Of a stretch of DNA of 64,000 nt, positions 50,356-58,542 are shown one piece after another; position 1 is the first letter of the stretch; every line of letters starts with the position of its first letter. The DNA is from Erythrobacter fulvus (GTDB taxonomy: Bacteria; Pseudomonadota; Alphaproteobacteria; Sphingomonadales; Sphingomonadaceae): NCBI RefSeq assembly GCF_028595285.1, contig NZ_JAQQXQ010000001.1, positions 456,308 to 520,307 on the forward strand, given 5' to 3'. Made by a program: the position numbers and the translations under genes. The notes under the pieces were generated by a model. The model was given only the letters and a program-made list of their open reading frames with translations, was not told where the DNA came from and made no database searches.

Positions 50356-51150
50356 TCAGCTCGCGGTGACGCCCTCGGCGTGCTTGTTCACCAGCTTGAA
50401 CGCCTTCTCGTACCACTCGGTGCCGGGATAGTTGGCGCCCAGCACCGCGGCATATTTCACCGCCTCTTCCGGAATGCCGAGCGCAAGGCTGCTTTCCGTC
50501 AGGCGATAGAGCGCCTCGGGCGTGTGGCTGGTGGTGTCGAACTTTTCCACGACGTTGCGGAACCGCATGTCCGCGGCGAGCCACAGGCCCATGCGCTGGT
50601 AATGGCGCCCGATCTCCATCTCCTTGCCCGCAAGGTGATCGGCCACCAGGTCCAGCTTCAGCCGCGCATCGGCAGCATATTCGGTCTGCGGAAAGCGCCG
50701 GTTGACCTCGCGCAGCGCGGTCTGCGCCTGTTCGGTGATCTTCTGGTCGCGGTTCACGTCGCTGATCTGTTCGTAATAGCACAGCGCGATCAGGTAATAG
50801 GCGTAAGGGGCGTCCTTGTTGCCGGGGTGGATCGACAGGAACCGCTGCGCGTTCTGGATCGACTTGTTGTAATCGCGCGCGATGTAATAGCTGAAAGCGC
50901 TCATCAGCTGCGCCCGCCGCGCCCAGGGCGAATAGGGGTGCTGGCGCTCCACCTCGTCGAACAGCGCCGCGGCGACCAGCGTATTGCCCCGGTCAAGCCG
51001 CCGCTGCGCCTCGGCATAGAGCGATTCGACGTCGCGCGCGACATAGGCGATGTCCTTGCCTTCCGTGCTGCCGGCACAGGCCGAAAGGGTGGCAAGGGTC
51101 GCGCCGAGCAGAGCCGCGCGCGCGATACGGGAAGAGAACGAGGTCGCCAT
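50356..51150 (-). CDS. bamD: Outer membrane assembly lipoprotein BamD
   Basis: 264 aa. Lipobox LSAC at about residue 24 (TLATLSACAGSTEGKD). TPR-like helices follow: AYVARDVESLYAEAQRRLDR, RRAQLMSAFSYYIARDYNKS and IHPGNKDAPYAYYLIALCYY. It is part of the Bam complex that inserts outer-membrane beta-barrels. The neighbouring recN is on the same strand, an order I have met often in alphaproteobacteria. Confidence 0.93.
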   Translation of the reverse strand: MATSFSSRIARAALLGATLATLSACAGSTEGKDIAYVARDVESLYAEAQRRLDRGNTLVAAALFDEVERQHPYSPWARRAQLMSAFSYYIARDYNKSIQNAQRFLSIHPGNKDAPYAYYLIALCYYEQISDVNRDQKITEQAQTALREVNRRFPQTEYAADARLKLDLVADHLAGKEMEIGRHYQRMGLWLAADMRFRNVVEKFDTTSHTPEALYRLTESSLALGIPEEAVKYAAVLGANYPGTEWYEKAFKLVNKHAEGVTAS

Positions 51151-51252
51151 GGAGCGACCCTATAACGGGGCCTTCGCTGAACGCCAAGTGAAGGGTGCAG
51201 CCCTCCCCCGCCCGCTGCACATTTTCCTACTCGCGCGAATTGTGTTCCAAAC

Positions 51253-51346
51253 CGGTTGCGCCAGCAACCGCAAGGGCGACTGCCCGCCCGCAGCGGGTGC
51301 AGCTTTGCTGCACACAGAGCGAGGATGCGCCCGCGGACGCGGGTGC
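51253..51346 (+). promoter_or_regulatory. Structured leader with three successive hairpins
   Basis: Three small inverted repeats stand in a row upstream of the gene at 51364: CGGTTGC-n4-GCAACCG (51253-51270), GTGCAGC-TTT-GCTGCAC (51297-51313) and GCGCCCGC-n4-GCGGGTGC (51327-51346, one G-T pair). Spacing is close, so the transcript leader would be highly folded. This could be regulatory or a relic of palindromic repeats. Confidence 0.5.
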
Positions 51347-51363
51347 ACAATCAAGGACCCCCC

Positions 51364-52197
51364 ATGACCAGACGATCAGATCCCCGCACCACCCGCCTGC
51401 CCGTCCCCGCAGGAGAGCTGCCCCCCTTCACCCCCGTCCCGCGCCAATATGCGCGCCACGACGGCTGGACCCTCGAACGCCAGATCGCCTTTATCGAGGC
51501 ACTGGCCGATACCGGCAGCGTCGAGGCCGCCGCAAAGGCCGTCAATATGAGCCAGTCGGGCGCCTATCACCTGCGCCGCCAGCCCGAGGCCGAAAGCTTC
51601 CGCAATGCCTGGGCCGCCGCGCTCGATCTCGGCGTGCGGCGGATCGAGGATGTGGTGATGGACCGCGCGCTCAACGGCGTGGAGGAGCCGCTCTATTCCT
51701 ATGGCAAGCTGATCGGCACGCGCCGCAAGTATAATGACCGGCTGCTGATGTTCATCCTGCGCAACCGCGCCCCCGATCGCTTTGCCGATGGCAAGCCCCG
51801 CGCGATGAACGCGATCGACACGATGGAGGCCAAGCGGCTCAAGCAGCAATGGCGCAAGGAATGGGAGGCCGAACAGACCCGCGTCACCCCGGCCGAGGTG
51901 CGCGCCAGCATCGACCGCAAGATCGAGGAAATCCGCCGCCGCGTCGAAGCCGACCGCGTCCGCCAATGGGCCCGCATGTCCGAAGAAACCCGCGCCGCAT
52001 GGGAAGCCTTCGTCGCGCTACGTGATCGCGATCTGGAAGCGATGCGGGCGGATGACGAGATGCGGGCGCAGATCGTTGACCACCCGATGGCAGAGGTGCC
52101 GACACTGCGCCCCGAGGATATGCGCAGGGTGCAACCGCCCGAGCCGGAGCCGCCGAAGACGCGGTGGACGCTTAAAGACGAGAGTTTCGATCCTTGA
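51364..52197 (+). CDS. HTH protein resembling phage terminase small subunits
   Basis: 277 aa from ATG 51364 (the frame is open to 51256 but no better start). An N-terminal HTH-like region, ALADTGSVEAAAKAVNMSQS followed by GAYHLRRQP, resembles terminase small-subunit DNA-binding folds. The centre has LNGVEEPLYSYGKLIGTRRK and the C-terminal third is long charged helix (KIEEIRRRVEADRVRQWARM). No terminase large subunit or other phage gene is nearby, so a chromosomal role is possible. Confidence 0.6.
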   Translation: MTRRSDPRTTRLPVPAGELPPFTPVPRQYARHDGWTLERQIAFIEALADTGSVEAAAKAVNMSQSGAYHLRRQPEAESFRNAWAAALDLGVRRIEDVVMDRALNGVEEPLYSYGKLIGTRRKYNDRLLMFILRNRAPDRFADGKPRAMNAIDTMEAKRLKQQWRKEWEAEQTRVTPAEVRASIDRKIEEIRRRVEADRVRQWARMSEETRAAWEAFVALRDRDLEAMRADDEMRAQIVDHPMAEVPTLRPEDMRRVQPPEPEPPKTRWTLKDESFDP

Positions 52198-52215
52198 GGG
52201 GTAAGGCGCAAAAAT

Positions 52216-52254
52216 CCTCCCCTGCAAGGGGAGGGGGACCACCAAAAGTGGTGG
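52216..52254. repeat. REP-like palindromic repeat, two adjacent stems
   Basis: CCTCCCCT-GCA-AGGGGAGG (52216-52234) is followed by ACCAC-CAAAA-GTGGT (52238-52252). Such back-to-back GC-rich palindromes are common intergenic repeats in sphingomonads and relatives. It lies between the convergent HTH gene and the HNH gene and may also end transcripts. Confidence 0.6.
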
Positions 52255-52277
52255 AGGGGCGGGCTAGATCACGATAC

Positions 52278-53147
52278 TCACGCGGCGAAAGCGTGGAAGT
52301 CTCTGTGCCAAGTTAAAAACTGCGGATGCGGGTGGTCCGCTTCCCTCGGAGGCGCGATGAGCTTTCCGGTGGGATTGATGATCGCTTCAACGCCGCTTCG
52401 GTCGTTCACTTTACGGTGAATGATGATCTCATGGTTATCGGCCACGCCAATCAGCCCGCGATCAAACATCCAATGCGCAGTGCCAGACAGTGCTAGTCCG
52501 TTGCGAATTGAATCAGGCCCGCCATGCTCAACCGGACGGATATGCGCGGCCTCGGCTTCCAACCGCCCACCCCCATTGACCAAGCGCCAGCCAGTCACCG
52601 CGCAACGTCCATCATAAGCGTGGAGCACTGCACGCCGAAAAGCGCGGTCACGGAACGGGCGGTTAAGCAGCGATTGAACGAGTGGGCGCTCTACCTCGAA
52701 AGGCGTTTGTTCCTCGCGCACGCGATTCAACGGCTCCGGATCGCCAACACGGGGAAGTGTTTGGTCATCCGGCAGACCCAATGCGATGATGCGTGCGAAG
52801 TCAGAATTAGATAGTGGAAGTATTGACCATTGAGCATTGTAGCAGTCGCGCTCTATCGGCTGTCCATCAACCTCACGAGGCACTGTTGGCCAGAAAGGAA
52901 GATAGCTGCCGGGTTCAATGAGGGCTCTGTAACGGCCAGAAATTTCAGGATCAGGGATGATGTCATTGACTCGCGCGACAGCAAAGAAGCCCTTGGAATC
53001 CTTCACTTTCGCTGGCTCAAGATAAACGACCCAATTTCCAACCAGCGGCTCGACTCGTGGCAGGTGGTATTCTTTGAACTGGTAGTGCACTTCGGGAATG
53101 TCGTCATAGATAGACCCATCCTTGTGCATGAACACGCCGAAAGCCAT
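52278..53147 (-). CDS. HNH endonuclease with PUA/EVE-like N-terminal domain
   Basis: 289 aa. The C-terminal HNH domain is clear: LHAYDGRCAVTGWRLVNGG, then EAAHIRPVEHGGPDSIRNGL (His and Asn) and SGTAHWMFDRGLIGVADNHE (second His). This layout matches predicted restriction endonucleases of the COG3440 group. The N-terminal 130 residues (WVVYLEPAKVKDSKGFFAVA, RVNDIIPDPEISGRYRALIE) look like a PUA/ASCH/EVE-type barrel that often reads modified bases. A modification-dependent (type IV-like) nuclease is my inference. It follows the membrane protein gene by 26 nt and is probably in one operon with it. Confidence 0.8.
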   Translation of the reverse strand: MAFGVFMHKDGSIYDDIPEVHYQFKEYHLPRVEPLVGNWVVYLEPAKVKDSKGFFAVARVNDIIPDPEISGRYRALIEPGSYLPFWPTVPREVDGQPIERDCYNAQWSILPLSNSDFARIIALGLPDDQTLPRVGDPEPLNRVREEQTPFEVERPLVQSLLNRPFRDRAFRRAVLHAYDGRCAVTGWRLVNGGGRLEAEAAHIRPVEHGGPDSIRNGLALSGTAHWMFDRGLIGVADNHEIIIHRKVNDRSGVEAIINPTGKLIAPPREADHPHPQFLTWHRDFHAFAA

Positions 53148-53173
53148 TCGCTGTCGATCCTACGACTTACCGA

Positions 53174-54076
53174 TTAGGTCAATCGGTGTAGATGTATCTC
53201 ACGTGGAACAAGATCAGAACCAATTCTCTGATACAGAACCGTTATATCGCCCCGCACACGATCTTGATTCCACAAGTCTGTTGCGCTTACTTCAGTCATC
53301 AGCTTCATTCTCAACCGTTGATGGGACACACCTTCAACAACCGCAGCCCAGCCTCGTCCGCTATGATCCCGATCTTGTGCATGTAGCTCAATAATCACTC
53401 CGTCAAAATTCCGTGAGGCATGTTCTTCAGAGGCGTCTTCAACCAAAAATTCTGCCGGAACATCCCTGACGACACGTTGAGGAATTTCGCGCCCGTTTAC
53501 TTCAACGGGAGCGCTATCTTGATGCTTACTTGGTGCGAAGAACCGTGAAGTCGCATTGGCAAGACGTCGCCAAAGCGTTTTTTCAGCATATCTATCGGCC
53601 AATACCTCTCTAATATTTTTTTCAGATTTGCCGATCATCGGCGATAATTCAGCGATAAGACCATCCAGTTGCGTCTGCGCCGCCCCATCCGCGCCTGATC
53701 CAAACACTAAATCCTTCAGCGCACCAGCGCCGTAAAACACAACGATAAGCGTCAATAGGGTTATAACGGTATCGAACCGATCAGAGACTATCAGTCCGGT
53801 TGCGTCTGTAATTATATGAGGAATTTCTTCTTCAAGTTGCTTCTGAAACGCCATGAAGAGAGCAACGGCGAAAAGTTCTCGGAGCGGGCTTTCTTGCGCA
53901 ACTTCTCGAACCTTGATCTCAATTTTTTCGACCTTCAAGCCGTCGACGAACGTGGGCAGCAACTTCGCCACTTCATTGAGCGTAGTTTCCACGCCTTGAA
54001 GACTAGCAATGATGTCACGAATCGGAACTGGTTCATCGGTCAAATAACGAACCGAAAGTGGAGTGACGTGCTTCAT
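53174..54076 (-). CDS. Unknown protein with one membrane segment, low-GC, upstream of the HNH gene
   Basis: 300 aa. One hydrophobic segment lies near residue 105-130 (RFDTVITLLTLIVVFYGAGA, continuing LKDLVFG). The N-terminal part has PIRDIIASLQGVETTLNEVA and KKVEKIEIKVREVAQE-like charged helix; the C-terminal domain has NFDGVIIELHAQDRDHSGRG and TEVSATDLWNQDRVRGDITV. Base composition is near 47-50% GC, well below the window, a sign of transfer. No family recognised. It is the first gene of a likely two-gene unit. Confidence 0.7.
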   Translation of the reverse strand: MKHVTPLSVRYLTDEPVPIRDIIASLQGVETTLNEVAKLLPTFVDGLKVEKIEIKVREVAQESPLRELFAVALFMAFQKQLEEEIPHIITDATGLIVSDRFDTVITLLTLIVVFYGAGALKDLVFGSGADGAAQTQLDGLIAELSPMIGKSEKNIREVLADRYAEKTLWRRLANATSRFFAPSKHQDSAPVEVNGREIPQRVVRDVPAEFLVEDASEEHASRNFDGVIIELHAQDRDHSGRGWAAVVEGVSHQRLRMKLMTEVSATDLWNQDRVRGDITVLYQRIGSDLVPREIHLHRLT

Positions 54077-54205
54077 TGTGTCCCCGCCCCAATTGCTTCA
54101 AGCACTTAAAGCATGAGCGGAGATAAATGTGGAGTCGGGTTTGTGAGCCAAAGTCACAGCTGGGATCACATCTCGTGACCCGGCACGGAGGCACGGAAAA
54201 GTTTA

Positions 54206-54224
54206 GCCGCGGCAAAGCCGCGGC
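54206..54224 (-). terminator. Hairpin terminator downstream of lepA
   Basis: The stem GCCGCGGC-n3-GCCGCGGC is followed on the minus strand by TAAACTTTTCC, a short T-rich tail. It lies about 106 nt beyond the lepA stop and before the 5' end of the membrane protein gene, so it would separate those transcripts. The rest of the 54077-54329 gap shows no gene or RNA. Confidence 0.55.
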
Positions 54225-54329
54225 CGTGACGTCGAACGGGCTGCGCTACGCGCACCCGCCGGCCGGAGTTACAGCCTCTCGCTTGTAAGCCTGCGGTCGC
54301 TTCGCGATCCTCGGATTACTCGCGGGGCT

Positions 54330-56147
54330 TCACTCCTCCCCCATCCGCAGCGCGGCAATAAACGCCTCCTGTGGAATACTCACATTCCCGTACTCTCGCA
54401 TCCGCGCCTTGCCCTTCTTCTGCTTCTCCAGCAGCTTCTTCTTCCGGGTAATGTCGCCGCCGTAGCACTTGGCGGTCACGTCCTTGCGCAGGGCGGCGAT
54501 GGTTTCGCGGGCGATCACCTTGCCGCCGATCGCGGCCTGGATCGGGATCTTGAACAGGTGGCGCGGGATCAGGTCTTTCAGGCGTTCGCACATGCCCCGG
54601 CCCCGCTCCTCGGCGGCGTGGCGGTGGACGATCAGGGATAGGGCGTCGACCGGCTCGTTATTGACGAGGATGTTCATCTTCACCAGATCGCCCTCGCGGT
54701 TGCCGATCTGCTCGTAATCGAAGCTGGCATAGCCGCGGCTGATCGACTTCAGCCGGTCGTAGAAATCGAACACCACTTCATTAAGCGGCAGTTCGTAGGT
54801 CACCTGTGCGCGGCCGCCGACATAGGTCAGTTCGGTCTGGATGCCGCGACGATCCTGACACAGTTTCAGGATCGCGCCGAGATATTCGTCGGGGGTGTAG
54901 ATCACCGCCTTGATCCACGGCTCCTCGATCATCTCGATCCGGTTCACGTCCGGCCAGTCGGCGGGGTTGTGAATGTCGATGACCTTGGCGTCCTCGTTCT
55001 TGGTATGGCCAAGGTGGACGCGGTAAACCACCGAGGGCGCGGTGGTGATGAGGTCGAGATCATATTCGCGGCTGAGGCGTTCCTGGATGATCTCCAGATG
55101 CAACAGGCCGAGGAACCCGCAGCGGAAGCCGAAGCCCAGCGCGGCCGAGCTTTCCATTTCGTAGGAGAAACTGGCGTCGTTCAGCCGCAGCTTGCCGATG
55201 GATTCGCGCAGTTTTTCGAAGTCCGCGGCATCGACGGGGAACAGCCCGCAGAACACCACCGGCTGGACTTCCTTGTAGCCTGGCAGCGGATCGGTGGCCC
55301 CGCCCTTGACCGTGGTGATGGTGTCGCCGACGCGGGCCTGCTCCACCTCCTTGATCTGCGCGGTGATGAAGCCGATCTCGCCCGGGCCGAGTTCGGCCAG
55401 ATCGGTGCGCTTGGGAGTGAAGCAGCCGACACGGTCGACAAGGTGCTGCGTGCCGCCCTGCATGAAGCGGATGTTGAGGCCCTTGGTCAGCCGCCCGTCG
55501 ATCACGCGCACGAGGATGACGACGCCGAGATAGGGATCGTACCACGAATCGACGAGGCTGGCTTTCAGCGCTGCGTCGGCCGTGCCCTTGGGCGGCGGGA
55601 TGCGGGTGACGACGGCTTCGAGCACGTCCTCGATCCCGATGCCCGATTTGGCGGAGGTGAGGACGGCGTCCGATGCGTCGAGGCCGATGATCTCCTCGAT
55701 CTCGTGCTTGACCTTTTCCGGTTCGGCGGCGGGCAGATCGATCTTGTTGATGACGGGGACGATTTCGTGATCGTGCTCGATCGACTGGTAAACGTTGGCG
55801 AGGGTTTGGGCCTCGACCCCTTGCGCGGCGTCGACGACAAGCAGCGCGCCCTCGCACGCGGCGAGGCTGCGGGAGACTTCATAAGCGAAGTCGACGTGGC
55901 CGGGGGTGTCCATCAGGTTGAGCTGATAGGTCTCGCCGTCCTTGGCCTTGTAGTTCAGGCGGACGGTCTGGGCCTTGATGGTGATGCCGCGCTCTTTCTC
56001 AATGTCCATGTTATCAAGGACTTGCGCTGACATCTCACGCTCGGTGAGGCCTCCGGTGAACTGGATCAGCCGGTCGGCAAGCGTCGACTTGCCATGGTCG
56101 ATATGCGCGATGATGCTGAAATTGCGGATCTTGGAGAGGTCGGTCAT
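54330..56147 (-). CDS. lepA: Elongation factor 4 (LepA)
   Basis: 605 aa. GTPase motifs: [20 protein letters not shown] (G1), [20 protein letters not shown] (G3), [10 protein letters not shown] (G4). EF-G-like domains follow, with LepA-specific C-terminal segments [20 protein letters not shown] and [20 protein letters not shown] (basic). It back-translocates or remodels stalled ribosomes. It is a single gene, 59 nt from the GGDEF-EAL gene downstream on the same strand. Confidence 0.96.
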   Translation of the reverse strand: MTDLSKIRNFSIIAHIDHGKSTLADRLIQFTGGLTEREMSAQVLDNMDIEKERGITIKAQTVRLNYKAKDGETYQLNLMDTPGHVDFAYEVSRSLAACEGALLVVDAAQGVEAQTLANVYQSIEHDHEIVPVINKIDLPAAEPEKVKHEIEEIIGLDASDAVLTSAKSGIGIEDVLEAVVTRIPPPKGTADAALKASLVDSWYDPYLGVVILVRVIDGRLTKGLNIRFMQGGTQHLVDRVGCFTPKRTDLAELGPGEIGFITAQIKEVEQARVGDTITTVKGGATDPLPGYKEVQPVVFCGLFPVDAADFEKLRESIGKLRLNDASFSYEMESSAALGFGFRCGFLGLLHLEIIQERLSREYDLDLITTAPSVVYRVHLGHTKNEDAKVIDIHNPADWPDVNRIEMIEEPWIKAVIYTPDEYLGAILKLCQDRRGIQTELTYVGGRAQVTYELPLNEVVFDFYDRLKSISRGYASFDYEQIGNREGDLVKMNILVNNEPVDALSLIVHRHAAEERGRGMCERLKDLIPRHLFKIPIQAAIGGKVIARETIAALRKDVTAKCYGGDITRKKKLLEKQKKGKARMREYGNVSIPQEAFIAALRMGEE

Positions 56148-56206
56148 TATGCCCGCGACTTAGCGTTGCACCACGCCAAAGTCATTCGAGAAAAACGCAA
56201 CACCCG

Positions 56207-58408
56207 TCAGTCAATCCTCGCCCCCGGAGCATAGCCGAATTTTGGTGCGGCGCTCTGATCGATCAGGCCGCCGACCATGCCTTGATAGCTGCCCGGCGCC
56301 AGAGCGGCGAGCGGGGCTCCGGCGGAGGCGAGTGCATAGGGTGAGACGCGGTTGCGGGTGCACAGCCCGCCAGAGCCGTCGTCCACCAGCGATTGTTCGA
56401 ATTCCAGTCCCTGCGTATCCCCGCTGGAGCGCATCACAGTCGCTACGGCCAGCTGTCCGCCGCCGAGATCGACCACGAACTGGGTTCCCTTGGGAACATC
56501 CGCCAGACCCTGAATCAGAGCCCCGGTGCGCGACAGATTGCGCAAGGTCACCTCGTAGGCATAATTGTCGTGGATCACCTGAATCTTCCGGAACACCGTC
56601 CGGCGCTTAGCGCGGCGGGAGCGGTTCGAGCCCGGCTCGATCTTCCACGTACCGCCCATCATTTCCTGTTCGATCATGTCCTGATCGACCGGCTCGCTAA
56701 AGATCGGCCCTTGCAGGTAGCGCACCCCGCACTCGCTCAGCATTGCGAGGAGCGTCACACTTTCTATACCATTCGCGATGGTGTCCATCTCGAGCGCTCC
56801 GGCCAGCGCCACGATTGCGCGCACCAACCCAAGTTCGCGGCTGTCGTGGCGCTCCACTTCGGCCAGCAGCTTATCGTCGATCTTGATCGAATCGAACGGC
56901 GCGCGGCGTAGATAGGCGAGTGAGGAATAGCCCGAGCCAAACTCGTCGAGCGTCATGCGCACACCGAGCTTGAACAGGTTTGCAAGCGTGCGGTCGACAA
57001 TGTTGGTATCCCCGAAGAATACCGCCTCGCTGATTTCCAGCTCAAGCCGTCCGGGCGCAAGTCCGGTTTCCGACAGAGCCTCGCTTACCTGTTCCACGAA
57101 GGTTTCCGACATGAACAGCGCCACAGGCACGTTCACCGCGATGCGCACGCTGTCGGGCCAATCAGCCGCGCGGCGGCAGGCCTCGCCGATCGCCCACATC
57201 CCGACATCGCCGATCAGACTGGAGCCCTCGACGATCTGGGTGAATTCTTCCTCGTCGATGATCCCGCGCTCGGTGTGGTTCCAGGCCACATGTGCCTCGA
57301 CCGCCTGTACCGTCTGGGTCGCGGCATCGACGATCGGCTGGTAGCGCAGAAACAGCTGCTCATCACGCAAGGCGTCGCCGAGATGCTGTTCAAGCCGGCG
57401 GCGGAAGATCGTCTCGTTTTCCAGTTCGCCCGAGAAGAAACGGTATTGTCCGCGTCCGCCATTCTTGGCCGCATAAAGCGCAAGGTCGGCCGCACGCACG
57501 ATTTCCTCGCGGGTCACCCCGTCATGCGGCGCGATCGCAATGCCGACCGAAGCACCGATGACGCAGCGCCCTTCCTCTAGGCTGTAGGGCTGGCGCAGCA
57601 TGGCAATGATCTTGGCCGCCATTTCGCCCAGTTCCCCGCGATCATCGATGTCGGGGAGCATCACCTGGAATTCGTCGCCGCCGAGCCGCCCGATCTCGCA
57701 TTCGCGATCGATCGCTCGGGTGAGGCGCTGCGCGACCTGCTTGAGCAATTCGTCGCCCGCAGCGTGGCCGAGCGTATCGTTGACGTGCTTGAAGCGATCG
57801 AGATCGAGCATCATCACCGCGCAGTTGCGGCGAGCCGCCTTGAACGCGGTCAGGGTGTTCTCGATATGGTGCGCCATGCGGTGGCGGTTGGAAAGGCCGG
57901 TGAGCGAATCGAACCGCGCCAGCCGAGCGGTTTCCTCTTCGCGATAATATTCCTCGGTGATGTCCGCACCGGTTCCGCGAAAGCCGGCGAAACGACCGGA
58001 AGATGAAAATACCGGCTGTCCGGCAAGACGCAGCACCGGCCCATCCGGACGCGGCGCCGCGCGAACCGCAAAGCCTGAAAACGCCTTGTGCGTCCCCAGC
58101 ATCAAAGACAGCGACTTGGCCCGGCGTTCGGTTTCGGCGGCCACGAACAGGCTTGCCAAAGACTGGCCAAGCAGTTCTGCCAACGGCACATCGATACGTT
58201 CTGCAATAGCGGCAGAGATATAGGTCAGCTTGCCCGCCTCGTCGCTAGCCCAGAACCAACCGAGCCCCGACTTCTCGAGTTCGTCGAGCATGGCCAGTCG
58301 TTCGCCGTCGGACAGAGCCGAAACAGCATCGCCACCAGACCCGCGAAATGCGGAAAACCCGCGTGTAGACAAGAGACCCTTGAGGGACACTGCGTCAGAA
58401 ACCTCCAA
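56207..58408 (-). CDS. PAS-GGDEF-EAL-PilZ protein, EAL domain degenerate
   Basis: 733 aa. PAS domain (residues 45-155), GGDEF domain with intact GRLGGDEFQVML near residue 244, EAL domain and C-terminal PilZ domain with RTVFRKIQ (RxxxR) and NLSRTGALIQG. The EAL domain keeps LELEISEAVFF but reads AVEAHVAWNH in place of FEALLRW, DEFGSGYSSL in place of DDFGTGYSSL, and IANGIES in place of AEGVE, so phosphodiesterase activity is probably lost. Likely a diguanylate cyclase with a binding EAL domain. Adjacent paralogue at 58543 has the intact version. Confidence 0.85.
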   Translation of the reverse strand: MEVSDAVSLKGLLSTRGFSAFRGSGGDAVSALSDGERLAMLDELEKSGLGWFWASDEAGKLTYISAAIAERIDVPLAELLGQSLASLFVAAETERRAKSLSLMLGTHKAFSGFAVRAAPRPDGPVLRLAGQPVFSSSGRFAGFRGTGADITEEYYREEETARLARFDSLTGLSNRHRMAHHIENTLTAFKAARRNCAVMMLDLDRFKHVNDTLGHAAGDELLKQVAQRLTRAIDRECEIGRLGGDEFQVMLPDIDDRGELGEMAAKIIAMLRQPYSLEEGRCVIGASVGIAIAPHDGVTREEIVRAADLALYAAKNGGRGQYRFFSGELENETIFRRRLEQHLGDALRDEQLFLRYQPIVDAATQTVQAVEAHVAWNHTERGIIDEEEFTQIVEGSSLIGDVGMWAIGEACRRAADWPDSVRIAVNVPVALFMSETFVEQVSEALSETGLAPGRLELEISEAVFFGDTNIVDRTLANLFKLGVRMTLDEFGSGYSSLAYLRRAPFDSIKIDDKLLAEVERHDSRELGLVRAIVALAGALEMDTIANGIESVTLLAMLSECGVRYLQGPIFSEPVDQDMIEQEMMGGTWKIEPGSNRSRRAKRRTVFRKIQVIHDNYAYEVTLRNLSRTGALIQGLADVPKGTQFVVDLGGGQLAVATVMRSSGDTQGLEFEQSLVDDGSGGLCTRNRVSPYALASAGAPLAALAPGSYQGMVGGLIDQSAAPKFGYAPGARID

Positions 58409-58507
58409 GCTCGCGGCAGTGCGAATGCCTCGCCTTCTGCCGTGTGCTGACCAGCGGTAAAGCTGGATGGTTATTTTTTGCCTAAGGCCTGCGCTTTATC
58501 AGCATGG

Positions 58508-58522
58508 CTAACAACGGGCTAA
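58508..58522. promoter_or_regulatory. CtrA-like TAAC-type direct repeat
   Basis: CTAA-n7-CTAA (58508-58522), followed by CCAT, resembles the CtrA consensus TTAA-n7-TTAAC with one base changed in each half. It is upstream of the 58408 gene and just after the end of the 58543 gene. A cell-cycle link for a c-di-GMP gene would be plausible, but the match is imperfect. Confidence 0.3.
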
Positions 58523-58542
58523 CCATGGCCGTTCCGACCCGG

